Of a stretch of DNA of 64,000 nucleotides, positions 1 to 12,440 are shown in pieces. Position 1 is the stretch's first letter. Every line of letters starts with the position of its first letter. The notes beneath the pieces are model-generated. The model was not told where the DNA came from. It made no database searches and saw nothing but the letters and a program-made list of their open reading frames with translations. The position numbers and the translations under genes were made by a program. Source of the stretch: Ridgeia piscesae (taxonomy: Eukaryota > Annelida > Polychaeta > Sabellida > Siboglinidae). The DNA is taken from contig JAODUO010000193.1 of NCBI GenBank assembly GCA_025642075.2, positions 1-64,000 on the forward strand. Reading direction: 5' to 3'.

Positions 1-1232
1 TGGTTCTTGTAGTCAGAGCCCGAAGCTCTCCCCCTGAGCCATTGTACTCACTGTGCCTTGGTTCTTGTAGTCGAGGTCCGAAGCCCCCCCTGAGCCTTTG
101 TACTCACTGTGCCTTGGTTCTTTAGGAGTCCGAAGCTCTACCCCTGAGCCATTGTCTCACTGTGCCTTGGTTCTTGTAGTCGAGAGTCCGAAGCTCTACC
201 CCTGAGCCTTTGTACTCACTGTGCCTTGGTTCTTGTAGTCGAGAGTCCGAAGCTCTACCCCTGAGCCATTGTGCTCACTGTGCCTTGGTTCTTGTAGTCG
301 AGAGTCCGAAGCTCTCCCCCTGAGCCATTGTGCTCACTGTGCCTTGGTTCTTGTAGTCGAGAGTCCGAAGCTCTACCCCTGAGCCATTGTGCTCAGTGTG
401 CCTTGGTTCTTGTAGTCGAGAGTCCGAAGCTCTACCCCTGAGCCATTGTGCTCACTGTGCCTTGGTTCTTGTAGTCGAGAGTCCGAAGCTCTACCCCTGA
501 GCCATTGTGTTCACTGTGCCTTGGTTCTTGTAGTCGAGAGTCCGAAGCTCTACCCCTGAACCTTTGTACTCACTGTGCCTTGGTTCTTGTAGTCGAGAGT
601 GCAAAGCTCTACCCCTGAGCCATTGTGCTCACTGTGCCTTGGTTCTTGTAGTCGAGAGTCCGAAGCTCTACCCCTGAGCCTTTGTGCTCACTGTGCCTTG
701 GTTCTTGTAGTCGAGAGTGCAAAGCTCTACCCCTGAGCCATTGTGCTCACTGTGCCTTGGTTCTTGTAGTCGAGAGTCCGAAGCTCTACCCCTGAGCCAT
801 TGTGCTCACTGTGCCTTGGTTCTTGTAGTCGAGAGTCCGAAGCTCTACCCCTGAGCCATTGTGTTCACTGTGCCTTGGTTCTTGTAGTCGAGAGTCCGAA
901 GCTCTACCCCTGAGCCTTTGTGCTCACTGTGCCTTGGTTCTTGTAGTCGAGAGTCCGAAGCTCTACCCCTGAGCCATTGTGCTCACTGTGCCTTGGTTCT
1001 TGTAGTCGAGAGTCCGAAGCTCTACCCCTGAGCCATTGTGCTCACTGTGCCTTGGTTCTTGTAGTCGAGAGTCCGAAGCTCTACCCCTGAGCCTTTGTGT
1101 TCACTGTGCCTTGGTTCTTGTAGTCGAGAGTCCGAAGCTCTACCCCTGAGCCATTGTGCTCACTGTGCCTTGGTTCTTGTAGTCGAGAGTCCGAAGCTCT
1201 ACCCCTGAGCCATTGTACTCACTGTGCCTTGG
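1..1232. repeat. 59-bp satellite array with tRNA-like A-box segment
   Basis: About 21 head-to-tail copies of a 59-bp unit, cut by the window start. Single-base variants (ATTGTG/TTTGTA, CCGAAG/GCAAAG) are scattered among copies. On the - strand the unit contains TGGCTCAGGGGTAGAGC followed by TTCGGACTCTCGACTACAAG. This resembles the D-arm (A box) and anticodon arm of the tRNA-derived head of invertebrate SINEs. No B box is present in the unit, so it is probably not a functional Pol III gene. Origin from an amplified SINE head is inference. Confidence 0.9.
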
Positions 1233-4200
1233 TAACAGAGGCTATTGTATGTACTGTACACGTGTATTAGGACATTACAGTGGGTATTCTAAATTGAGGA
1301 ACAAACAGCAGTTTAACTCAGCAGTTTACCTGACTATCCATTTATTACAGTAATACTATTCTTCTCTGCCTCTGACTGAGTGTAGTTTATTAACACTAGA
1401 TATGCTCGAGGTTCTTTGGAACATGAGTTCCCAGTGAACCACTTATTGCACCAGACATATTTATCTCACCAGAGGAAAAAGGTTATCCAAATGTGTGCAG
1501 CCCTAAGTGTTTCTGCCCTGACTGTGTCACGAGATCTCACAGTCATGGATAAAGTCCCTGTGTGATGAATGGGTAGGACTGAGTCTAAGTACAATGTCTA
1601 GAACACAGTCACACGTGCGAATGATTATTTCTGATACCTCACACCTGGTAATGGGCACGAATCAGTCAAAGGCTCAAAGCCACGATCACTTAATCCTCAG
1701 TATGCAGATTTGTAACAGGAATTGGTATACAGAGGCTGTCTGTTTGTCTACCTGGTACCATCAGTAATTATTCGCAGGAAGTACACTGTTTGTGGTGTCT
1801 TGAATGCGGAAATAAAATGAACATGCGGAATGTCAAAACAAAGTTGTGGTTAGCCCTACTATACAGCCAACAAAGCACGTTCATGTGATTATAAAGTGAA
1901 TGTTTTGTTTACAATTAACATTTTGTACTTGAAACATTCAAATTGTGAACACTGTTATGTGTTTATAAAATGCAAATTGTCAGAGTATACACCAACATGT
2001 TTATTCTACTATGAAGAGACAGCATAGCTGTATTGCACACACCATCCATCACAGCTATTATATGCCAGCAACTAGTGTAACATCACTGTAAGAACCATGC
2101 TTGTGGTAGTCATGAACTAGATACATTGATAGTATTCAGTAACTAACATGTCATAAAACAGAACAAATTGTGTTTACAAAAACTTAACTTTCAACGACTA
2201 TTGTCAACACTACTGAAGAGTTTTACTTTGGATTTTTATGTTTAAATAGTTTTTTTAGTTTTTTTTATTACATAAATCTTTATAAACTGCTTCTAAATAA
2301 TCTCACTGATAGGAACAGTTTCCAAATGCATTTGATTCCAGGTAATATAAACAACTGAAGCACCAGAGAAGCCAGACCAGCTTGGCTTCATAGCCATTTA
2401 GCCAAAAGTATTTTTAATGATACTCTATCTATAATGATCTCACCTTGTTTGTAGTGTCAAATGATGCATGATCACCCTGTTTACTGATGAAGCAACTTGC
2501 CATGGGAAGACACTGCCAACATAAAAACAAAGTAACTACCAGCAGTGCACAGTAACACATGCAAATAGAAGGGCAGAAATAACCAGGAGGCCTGGCAGCT
2601 GTTCACAGCTGATGTCACACATAGTCGGTCATGCGAGACTGTTTAACAATGTATTCATCTGTTGCTGGTCTGTATCCAGTAGAGCGTGACATACTTCTGT
2701 AGTTTTTATCATATTACAGCTGCGGCGAGTGGGAAATCAACCATGACATTCATGACTCGGCTCATCAGTGCCTTTGTCCCAGACACATGGAGCAGGAAGT
2801 TTATCTGAAGTGTAAATATTTTATTAATACATACTGGTAATTAAAACCAATCTCTGTGCCTGGTATAATTTTTCAGTTTCTGTACAGGAACATTTGACAG
2901 ACAACTGGGTAGTTCCTTAACACATTCATCTGATGTGTAAATAAATCCCAGCAATGACAAAATTACAATTAATTATTTAAGATAACATTATGCACATTAA
3001 CATTTAAGTAAGATCAATTACATCGATAGAGACTACTAATTTGCGTGGGTGTCTGAGCTGAAATCCATTTAAATCAGATTAATGCTGTCAGATACAACAA
3101 CAAACCTCACTCTTATTATAATACATGCAATTAATACATTACATGACATATATCATAGTGGACACAAAACACAATTAAAAAATACCTGCAGTGCTGTTAC
3201 TTAGATCTAAAGGTATTTTTTTGTTGATGTAGCAATTTTGGTGATGTCTCATCGAGTTGTACAACATCCACACTGAATATTCTCCACCCAATCATGTCAT
3301 TGTTGCTTCTGTCACTCGGCCATTGTTAGCTTTGTTTTATCTCTGATCTTATCCAACCATCTCATTCAGGATGTGGGCTCTCTATTCAACTTGATTCGAT
3401 TCATTCTCATTTATTATTATAGAGATCTGCTTTTCTAACCTGGCATGCATAATGCGTGGTCAAATATGACAGCTTGCTTCAAGGTTTGTATATATTTTTT
3501 TTTAATGAGATTATTAATTAGTATGTGTTTTGACAGACAGGGATTTTTTAGATTATTAATTAATTAAGCCTGTACTATCAACTATCATATAGTACTTTTT
3601 ATGAATGTAAGTAGATGACGTTTTAATCAATACTTTCCTGGTTAAAATTAAATGAAAGCCTGCGTTTGATAGATAAGTGAATGGTTCATAAATCATGTTT
3701 TTTATATTTTATATATCATGTTGAGTTTTATTCACCATGGCATGCAATCACCTTGTCTGTAGATTTGACAGAGACACAATACAATGTTATTGTACTTCGT
3801 GTACACAAATTAAGCATGCAGTGACAGTGTGATTACCACCAGCAACTCGCAGTCACACACAGGTAGAGAGCGACTGTATCAATGTCCGTATGAGTGTACG
3901 TCTCTAGACTACTAGTCTAAGTCAAGACAAGTACTGTCAACAAACACTACAGTCTACACTCACGTCACTGTTACTACATTGCCTACTCTACACTCTAGTG
4001 ACTAGTCTCTACAGTACAAACTATACTGGGTACTTTAATTTCGCTGTCCTTTCTGAAACGACACCTACCAATCTCGCTGCCTGTTGTTTCTGAATCCACT
4101 GTCAATGTGCAATGCTTTTGCGCGAAATCACAACAATGACACACCCGTAATAAATGCCGCGTGATGCAAACGCTTTGCAGCTTCCCAAGATGAATCCCCG

Positions 4201-5177
4201 CTCGCCGCATCTGCCATCTAGTGAACTAAAATGAGCAGTGAAACATTTGTGTGTGCTGCCACCTTGCGATTAACACGTGCTTAAATTTGGCAGGTGCCCA
4301 ATTAAATGTTGCGAATGATTTCTTGGCGAATAATCATCCAATCAAGGTCGCCGTCTTAGACAGAATTCGACCTCCCATGACAACACCAAGAAGCAGGAAT
4401 GGCACATGCACGGCTTCATCGCGGCCGAAGAAAACGTTCTAAATGGGGACATGCATTAACATAAAGATGGTTTTGTTTACTTCGTTAGAGCAGATGTAAC
4501 CGAATCTAACGAAAGGTTGGTGTTGACTATTGTAGATATGTTGTATAATGTATAATCCCATTTCATTTAATCATGTACAAGTGAAATCAAGACGACAAAC
4601 TGATCGCAGTACGTACGTACGCCAATATAGCAATACAATTACAAATCTGTTGCCCTAATCAATAATCAAATGAAAAACAAACCCAAACGGAATATAATCC
4701 GGTCATACAACAGAGCAATATCGGTCGAATTATTAGTCGTTCAGGCAGCTCTGTTACCAATAAAAAAGAATACAAATGTTGTCAATACATGTGAAAAAAA
4801 TATTGACACTGACAGGTCCACATCAATCACTCTCCCATGCAGGACATCTGGCAGAAGTAGCCCACACTGTCTGTCTTAATTTTGTCTTGAAATAACATAG
4901 TCTATACATAGGTTACAGTGTTTAACTCCAAACAGCTAGCCTTATATACCTGTATAGGGCTAACGTTAGTAGAAATGGTTTATTATCAGATTTTTTCTAA
5001 ATCCTCTGCAATTATATAGTGATATTGGGTCAGTGCCACAATCAACATGCCCTTGGACTTTGTCTTTGAAATAGTGTGTAGGATTTATAAAATATAATTT
5101 ATTTACCAATGGGCATTGCATATACATCGTCACTATATAGCAGATAGAAAGGACCATGCATATAATAAAGTTTCTTC
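1233..5177. other. Gene-free AT-rich DNA, no confident gene
   Basis: No coding exon recognised; all ORFs are under 75 codons and show no family resemblance. About 4040-4440 is richer in GC and CpG than its surroundings and could hold a promoter or 5' untranslated exon of the downstream INVS gene, but no defined promoter element supports this. Confidence 0.4.
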
Positions 5178-5325
5178 CAAAAGAGACAGGTAACGTGAAG
5201 TGATAAAATTACCAAAGAGACAGGCAACGTGAAGTGAAAAAATTGCCCAAGTTCTCAATCGGCTAGCTGTCAGTTCCATGATTTGAAGTTGATCAACAAC
5301 CACTCAACCACTGTGCCACACCGAA
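5178..5325 (-). mobile_element. Degraded tRNA-derived SINE fragment
   Basis: The reverse complement of 5255-5325 reads GTGTGGCACAGTGGTTGAGT, an A-box-like start, then an anticodon-arm-like segment and a decayed B-box region. Downstream in element orientation lies a ~40-bp duplicated body segment built on CAAAGAGACAGGCAACGTGA (5178-5245). This is the usual layout of a tRNA-headed SINE. The family is not identified. Confidence 0.5.
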
Positions 5326-8300
5326 CTAAAGCACATGTTTCACGTAGAGTTAGTCAGTTAGTTTTATTATCACATAAATTGTCACATCTTGTTGAAGCAC
5401 ATGAAATGCTTTAATTGGCCCTCAATTTGTATAATTCATCCTACATTATTGCGTTAATGTCATACATCTGCATGCTAATTTCACATCGTCTTAGGCATAT
5501 TTATGTTATGAAAATGTTGCAGCTTAACATCCATCATGTCGCAAACTGGTTTGTGCCAGTTTGTGGCTGTCCATTACTGGAATAAAGGTAAAAGATATAA
5601 AGAACATGTGCATGTATTCATTTTGTATTGCTGCACACTAAACTATTATTTACCTTTAAAATATGCTAAGATGATATATTTTATAAAGTAGATATGCCTG
5701 GGATGATGGAATTTAAACCAGACGTATCACACTTAGGTAAAAATATAATTAAATAAATAAATATGAATGGGTTATGGTTAGGGAGATGGGTTACAATTCT
5801 ACACTTGTAAGTGTCCATGGTTTCTCTTGAGCTAACAAGATGAAACCTTGCATTCAACCTAGTGCAGGTTCACCCCCCCCCCAAAGACAAGCATGTCATC
5901 CTTTTGACATAAAGCTGGCACATTCTCTAACATCAATTTAGCAGGTTAATCCCCCTAACAAAAAGCAAATCAACCCCATAGCAAAAATTTCAGATTACCC
6001 CCAATACCAGAGCTGATTCACCCCCTAACAACACACAAGATTGCCCTCTAATATTAATTTGACCAGTGCATCCCTATTTGCAAGCAACTACAGAATACCC
6101 TACAATAAAATGAATGAAAAATCTGAGTGAACAAAACTATAAAATTTTAGTAGATTTGAAGTAATCCTACTAACTGAAAATCTGACAATCTAATAATTAT
6201 GCAGCTGCAGTAAAGTTTGTCGTAGTCATCCCAATTGGTTGTCATTCGATTACGTTTGAGCAGTTATCAAAACAACATAACATTAATTAACAATATTGAT
6301 TCACATACTATGTTCGTGGTCATAAATATTAATAGTCACAGTGCTCCTCGTTATTCACTACACCTGACTGTCATTGTTTCATATTGTGCGGTTGTTGTCA
6401 AGCCCCTGGCGTTTAACTTGGTTCTCGTGTAGTTGGTGCAATCATATTGTTCACTACTGAAAGAAAGTCTTGTATTTGGCTCTGTAGCTGTGAATAGACT
6501 CCAGTACTGGGCATGGCGTATTACTTTGAGAAGTTCATTCATTAGTTCCATCCGGTACTTGACTGTCAAATCACAAGCTCATGCATATTTACTCATACAT
6601 CTACACGTGGCTGGGTAATCTGTTTATCACAGGCTTGGAATGTGACTGTTTTATCTTCTACAACATGTACAAACAGGTATACATACGTAACGCAATGAAT
6701 CATCCGACAAAGGACGAGAAGAAGTCTAGCTTAATGGCTATGGTTACTATCCAACATGTCAGGTCACAGCTTTAGTTCAGTGGTTCTTTAGTTTCGCCAC
6801 TGACCGCCTCGTGGAGAGTATTTGTTGACCTTCAATATTTGCGCATCTTATTATTCAAGAAGCCGCCAAATTTTAGTGTTTCTCTGTCGTATTTACTTTA
6901 CTTGTTTTTGTAGTCAATATTTGTTTTGAATTGTTGGCCGAGAAATCTAGCCACAGTATTATATGTCACATTATGACATTTTTCTGGACACTGATACTGA
7001 TAGCATTTAGAAGCTTTAAAATGCATATTTATATTTATATGTGTACTATTTACATAACCAGTTTTTGTTTTGTGTATCAAAGTAATATTTTCTTCTTCGG
7101 ATTAGATGATAAATCTCTCACAGCAAAATTTGAAGCAAGGATAAATATTAATTGTTTGAATATACCAGTATGAAATTGCTGCCTAGACACACAATGTAAT
7201 ACTATTATAACCTGCAAGAAACTTGGTTCTACGATTGCTGAATATTATGATTATTTGGCAGATTATCTAATTAAACATTTATTGGCTATATCAAAAACAC
7301 ATAGTTTGTTTAAGCTAGACTATAGACTTATTTTAAAGTGTATTTCTCAGTGCGGACAAGTTTGAGGGGGACAACCGTGCGTAATGTTTATAATTCAATA
7401 ATTATATTTATTTAAAGTAAATGTATTTTATTTAAAAATACTTGAAAATATAACTAGGGAGTACTAAAACCAGCAGCTCATGATTGTGGACCCAGAAATA
7501 TACAAGTCATCTGAGTAGGAAAGAAAGACTGGCTGCATGGAAAATAGTTACGGTATATGCCGATCATCTTGGCAAGGTAACGATCTCATTTCTGGGCAGT
7601 GGCTATGTACTGGCTAACTCTTGGTGTGCTGCCAGTTATGATTGTTGATTCATACAAGCAGTTTGCTACTTGCTCTATGCAGCACCTGTACTATAAATAT
7701 ATCACGCAACTATTGACACAACGTCAATGAATGTGGTTTTGGCTATTTCAGATAACGTTCTGAGAACGTCACTGGCACTGGGATATTTGATTATGTTCTT
7801 CAAACCACAAATTACAGTGTACTCACATAGAGTATAATCCAATCGGTAATTTTATGTGTTGGTATAATAAACCTGAACAAATATTGTGAATTGGTTTATA
7901 TATGTACACAGCTGTCAACAGCTAGAACCATCTAAGGGGGTTTTGCTAGATTTTTCCTCTTTAAAACCATTTTCTGAGTAAACCACTGATGTGAAAAATG
8001 TGATTGTAGATGCAAATGGTTACCACAGTTTGTGTAAACTCTTTTAGGTGCATAACACTAAACTGTTGACTTTTTGCCCTTTAATAACACCATGCATTAA
8101 TATTGACAGTAAATATTAAATACTGTTGATGCAAAATAATCAGTTTATAGTAAATGATACACCAAAGAAATGTATTAAAAGTACAAGCGCATGCTTATTT
8201 AAACAACATTATTTGGTTGCTTAGATAGAAAAGTCATATCACTCACAGATGTATGCATGGTTAAACCCTTTGTTTTCTTCATTTGAATGCAAGTGCCATC

Positions 8301-8425
8301 CTACTTTGATATTCGTCCATCTGATCAGAGTCATCACTTAAAATATGAGACAGTTTGGTACAAGAGATTTGTGCCTACAGCAGTAAGAATAATGAACCAA
8401 TTATATTGACACTTGTGCTGTGTTT
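5326..8425. other. Gene-free AT-rich DNA with C-rich imperfect repeat
   Basis: No gene recognised. Between about 5865 and 6065 there is a loose repeat of C-runs (such as TTCACCCCC and AATCCCCC) spaced 30-60 bp apart, probably a decayed minisatellite. The rest is AT-rich sequence with only short ORFs. Confidence 0.4.
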
Positions 8426-9056
8426 AGATTTATACTTTACACATGTGTATATTTAGATTTATACTTTACACATGTGTATTTTAGATTAGATTTATACTTT
8501 ACACATGTGTATATTTAGATTTATACTTTACACTTGTGTATATTTAGATTTATACTTTACACATGTGCATATTTAGATTTATACGTTACACTTGTGTATA
8601 TTTAGATTTATACTTTACACATGTGTATATTTAGATTTAGATTTTACACATGTGTATATTTAAATTTATATTTTACACTTGTGTATATTTTGATTTATAC
8701 CTGTGTATGTTTGATTATATTTATACTTTATGCATGTGTATATTTAATTAGATTTATACTTTACACATGTGTATTTTAGATTAGATTTATACTTTACACA
8801 TGTGTATTTTAGATTAGATTTATACTTTACACATGTGTATATTTAGATTTATACTTTACACTTGTGTATATTTGGATTTATACCTGTGTATGTTTGATTA
8901 TATTTATACTTTATGCATGTGTACATTTAATTACATTTGAACTTTACACATGTGTATTTTTTATTATATTTAATGTATACTTTACACAGGTGTATATTTA
9001 CTTAGATTTATACTTAACACAGGTTTATATTTAATTATATTTCTACTTTACACAAT
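8426..9056. repeat. 29-30-bp minisatellite with palindromic core
   Basis: About 21 imperfect copies of a unit built on ATTTATACTTTACACATGTG. The ACACATGTGT core is a perfect 10-bp palindrome in most copies. Length variants carry an extra TTAGA. Copies decay toward 9050. Confidence 0.85.
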
Positions 9057-9804
9057 TAGCTATAAACAATTAGCTGCTACACACATAACACATACATGAC
9101 ATATTACACATAATTTTTAGGAGATTTATATGAGACTTTGAACTGTACCGTAAGACAAAATGTCCTTCCTAGGACCACAAGGAAAGCAAATTGAAGTGAA
9201 CCACCTCCTTCAGACATATTTAATTGTGTCTATATAGCCCAGCAAACCAGCAACAGTCAGACAGCCTATCCTCATTGTTACAGAGCTGTACTCAGTACTC
9301 ACTGCCTGAAGCAGACCAGCCACTCAGTGTGAGTGCTGGCTGTGTAGTGTGTGCACTGCTGGGGTGGTGGGTGTGTAGTGTGGGGGTGTGGGGGTGTGAT
9401 GTGACCCACTTTCCCCACCAAAGTTCAGGCACACTTGAGTAAGAATGTAATCAGGGGCCGGTGGATTCTCAGCCACTCAGTCTACGCAGGTGTACACGAT
9501 CCATGGCTGTCACAGTGAAGTTTCGTCATTCCAACCTGGATTGTGTATAGTTAATGTGATATACACCACTGTAGGTGTGGCACACATACACTATGGATGT
9601 ACATAAGTGTACAACCGAGGGTCTGACTTTGAATGGAAGTGTCTAGGCTTGTCAGTGTGACACAATGCAAGGACAAGGAACTACCGGTCCAGTGTGATTG
9701 TACTTGTAATCAATGACAGACAACAGCATGAAGTCAAGGAGGTTGAACTTTCTTGCAGTGACTTTGGCACATGTGTCGCAGTGTTTTCATTCAGTTGAGA
9801 GGTG
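9057..9804. other. No gene recognised
   Basis: Unique sequence with a GT-rich stretch near 9325-9400. Short ORFs only, none resembling a known family. Confidence 0.3.
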
Positions 9805-10404
9805 TCATGTCTCCTGGGATCTCCTGTTACCTGATTTCTGAAATGACTGGGTTTCGGAAATGGAATAGTCTTGACGTACGTGCACAACATATAATGGCGT
9901 ACCGATGGGAAAGTTTTGAACAGTTGCAGACTTGTAAGATACGACGGCTACTACAGAGTCTCCATCTTCTAAGTTTATTGTGATTTTGTGGACAATTAAG
10001 TTATAGATTGACATCCACTGATCAACACAAACGCTGTGGTTGTGCTTAAACTCTACTGAAATGCATTGCCGTGACAGGGTGAAACTGAATTGTAAAATAA
10101 ATGCATAATATTTCACAATTCCAAGCAAAAGGACATTATAAACTGGATGTAGTGAGACGGTAAAGAGGACCAGGTTAGCACTACGACCAGGCCGAATGCC
10201 TGCCATCGAGATGGCACGGTGGTGTTTATACTGCTGCGTGACAAAGAGACAGATCCATCCGCTCGAGAATGTCGTTGACCTGTACAGTGTCGACATCACT
10301 GACCAGGAGGTCTCAGACAGTCCAGAGGATGTCCAGGATGTGGTCAGTCTGCCCCACATTCTTGACCAGTTTAAGTTGTAAACAACAGATGATAGCAGCT
10401 CCAT
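9805..10404 (-). CDS. Unexplained 199-codon ORF
   Basis: An uninterrupted 199-codon frame is long for DNA this AT-rich, apart from repeat-driven frames elsewhere in the window. It begins MELLSSVV and ends NRRSQET. I recognise no family. The opposite strand over 10147-10381 also holds an open frame ending SLPHILDQFKL, so the signal may be the antisense shadow of a + strand terminal exon or of an old transposon or retrocopy. AATAAA occurs on the + strand near 10481, which would fit that alternative. Treat it as a candidate only. Confidence 0.2.
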   Translation of the reverse strand: MELLSSVVYNLNWSRMWGRLTTSWTSSGLSETSWSVMSTLYRSTTFSSGWICLFVTQQYKHHRAISMAGIRPGRSANLVLFTVSLHPVYNVLLLGIVKYYAFILQFSFTLSRQCISVEFKHNHSVCVDQWMSIYNLIVHKITINLEDGDSVVAVVSYKSATVQNFPIGTPLYVVHVRQDYSISETQSFQKSGNRRSQET

Positions 10405-10559
10405 GGTGTTATCTGTTATTGTTGTGAAGTCATATTATTATGTAGGATTAATTATTAACTTTTGCGTTTTGTTAGTATGTAAATAAATACATATGTACAT
10501 GTTCGAATAGCATTTATCATTTGCAAGAATCTCTTCCGATTTTGTAATAAAAAATAAGG

Positions 10560-10866
10560 GTAGTTTCTTATAAGTACAGTATCCAATCCTCAGGATTGCT
10601 CAGTGTGCTTTACACATTAATCCCTGGCAGACGTGTTCAACTGACCACCAGGCTGACTTCTCTTGGAAGTATCCAGCCATGCTGCAATTAATGCATATAG
10701 ACTGTTCATACACAAACATCCACCATTGCCTAGTGCCAGGTACTCATACAGCTGAGTGAACAGTTAGAGCATGTAGAGTTAAAATACTTGCCCAAGGTTT
10801 GACGTGGCAGCGCAGGATTTGAATCTGGATTCTCTTGGTCAAGAGTCTAACCACTGTGTCACTGCT
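10560..10866 (-). mobile_element. tRNA-derived SINE (reverse orientation)
   Basis: The reverse complement of 10795-10866 begins CAGTGACACAGTGGTTAGAC (A-box-like), continues through an anticodon-arm-like segment, and contains a good B box, GATTCAAATCC. The body runs on to about 10565. The stretch around the B box resembles the common animal SINE phrase for a tRNA head followed by a conserved body. Its head end merges into the 32-bp minisatellite beside it. Confidence 0.65.
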
Positions 10867-11286
10867 GTAGGTGTAGCTGTGGTCACTGTGTCACTGCTGT
10901 AGGTGTAGCTGTGGTCACTGTGTCACTGCTGTAGGTGTAGCTGTGGTCACTGTGTCACTGCTGTAGGTGTAGCTGTGGTCACTGTGTCACTGCTGTAGGT
11001 GTAGCTGTGGTCACTGTGTCACTGCTGTAGGTGTAGCTGTGGTCACTGTGTCACTGCTGTAGGTGTAGCTGTGGTCACTGTGTCACTGCTGTAGGTGTAG
11101 CTGTGGTCACTGTGTCACTGCTGTAGGTGTAGCTGTGGTCACTGTGTCACTGCTGTAGGTGTAGCTGTGGTCACTGTGTCACTGCTGTAGGTGTAGCTGT
11201 GGTCACTGTGTCACTGCTGTAGGTGTAGCTGTGGTCACTGTGTCACTGCTGTAGGTGTAGCTGTGGTCACTGTGTCACTGCTGTAA
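10852..11286. repeat. 32-bp minisatellite
   Basis: About 13.5 nearly identical copies of a 32-bp unit built on ACTGTGTCACTGCTGTAGGT and GTAGCTGTGGTC. The first unit overlaps the head of the neighbouring SINE (CCACTGTGTCACTG), so the array appears to have been seeded from that end. The near-perfect identity points to recent expansion. Confidence 0.95.
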
Positions 11287-12395
11287 TGTACCTGTGATCA
11301 TAATTGTGTTGCACTGCTTGAAAATACAATTGCAACAACTACACTTGCATGGAACATGTAGAACTATCATTATTCTACTGTTGTGTCTACTGCTTCCTCA
11401 CATGTCTTATTGAGTCTATTAATCCTGTCTGTTCATAGCAAACCGTCCTGACACTCGGTCAGGTTTGCTACAAATAATAGTGACACAGTTGTGGATGAAC
11501 TTGTAGAAGACTTGCATTGTTTTAATGTTATGAAAATTCACCATACATAGTAAACATGTAAATATATACAAACAATCGCCACACAACAATGCAAACTCCC
11601 ACAATCTACAAGTCAGACTACCTACTAACTAACATCTACACAATACATCTATACAATAACTAATTGATTGATGAGGTTGTAGAAGTGGCTGCTGAAGTGA
11701 ACGGGGCCGAATTGCCGCCAAACACCAGTTTAAATGCCTACAGCTGATTGGCTGCTGGCCACGGCTTAATATGATTGGGCAGTGTCTACAAAATTAAACT
11801 TTGAATAAAAGTACATAGTATGGCAAAGAAAACACCTTCCCACCATCCCTGATTAATACATAATTAAAATATTTTAATTTTCATATACAGTTCAGCTGGT
11901 GTACCCCTACATGTGCATGTACTTAATGACCTGTGTCTACAGTCACTACTCTCCCAAGGTCTTTCCTGGCCCTAGTCTTTCTTAATTTTATAATTATATT
12001 TTAATCTGATGATGTTATAATTACTTGTCTTCTCAGTGTAATACATGAGCAAATAATGAAATATGTACATCTGTCAATATGCAACTGCGCATCCATAATT
12101 TTATACATAACAAGTAATTTATTGTAATTTGTAGAAATGTGTAAGTAAATGCAGTTATAAACTACACATAGTAACTCAGTACTGAGGTTACTAAATAATA
12201 AAAGCCTACTGACTACCGGGTTATGATATTTTGGGGTAAGAACCAAGAAGAGAGTGAACATTGGGGTAAAATGAGAGTAGTAATAATTATAGATTGTCCA
12301 AGACATTAGCCACCTTTTTGGTTTGTTTTCAACAAAATGGTAAACCTGTCCATTATACATGAATAGAAATGTTAATGGCTGTGTTGTGTTTTTAG
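11287..12395. other. Region upstream of INVS coding start, no gene recognised
   Basis: AT-rich DNA with short ORFs only. It may contain part of an intron in the INVS 5' untranslated region, because an acceptor-like TTTTTAG lies at its 3' end. Confidence 0.35.
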
Positions 12396-12440
12396 GAGCC
12401 AACCACACGAAGGGCAATGGCAGCAGGCACGGTCACCAGG
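12396..12440 (+). CDS. INVS: INVS exon with start codon (coding 12417-12440)
   Basis: TTTTTAG at the upstream edge looks like an acceptor, so 12396-12416 would be 5' UTR and a further noncoding exon would lie upstream. ATG at 12417 opens MAAGTVTR, then donor GTGAGT. The phase agrees with the next exon. The start is inferred from position and phase, since the N-terminus of this family is poorly conserved. Confidence 0.6.

Noticed and set aside
1..1232. CRISPR-like regular repeats
   Set aside because: There are no unique spacers; it is a plain head-to-tail satellite in an animal genome, and the same holds for the 79-bp array.
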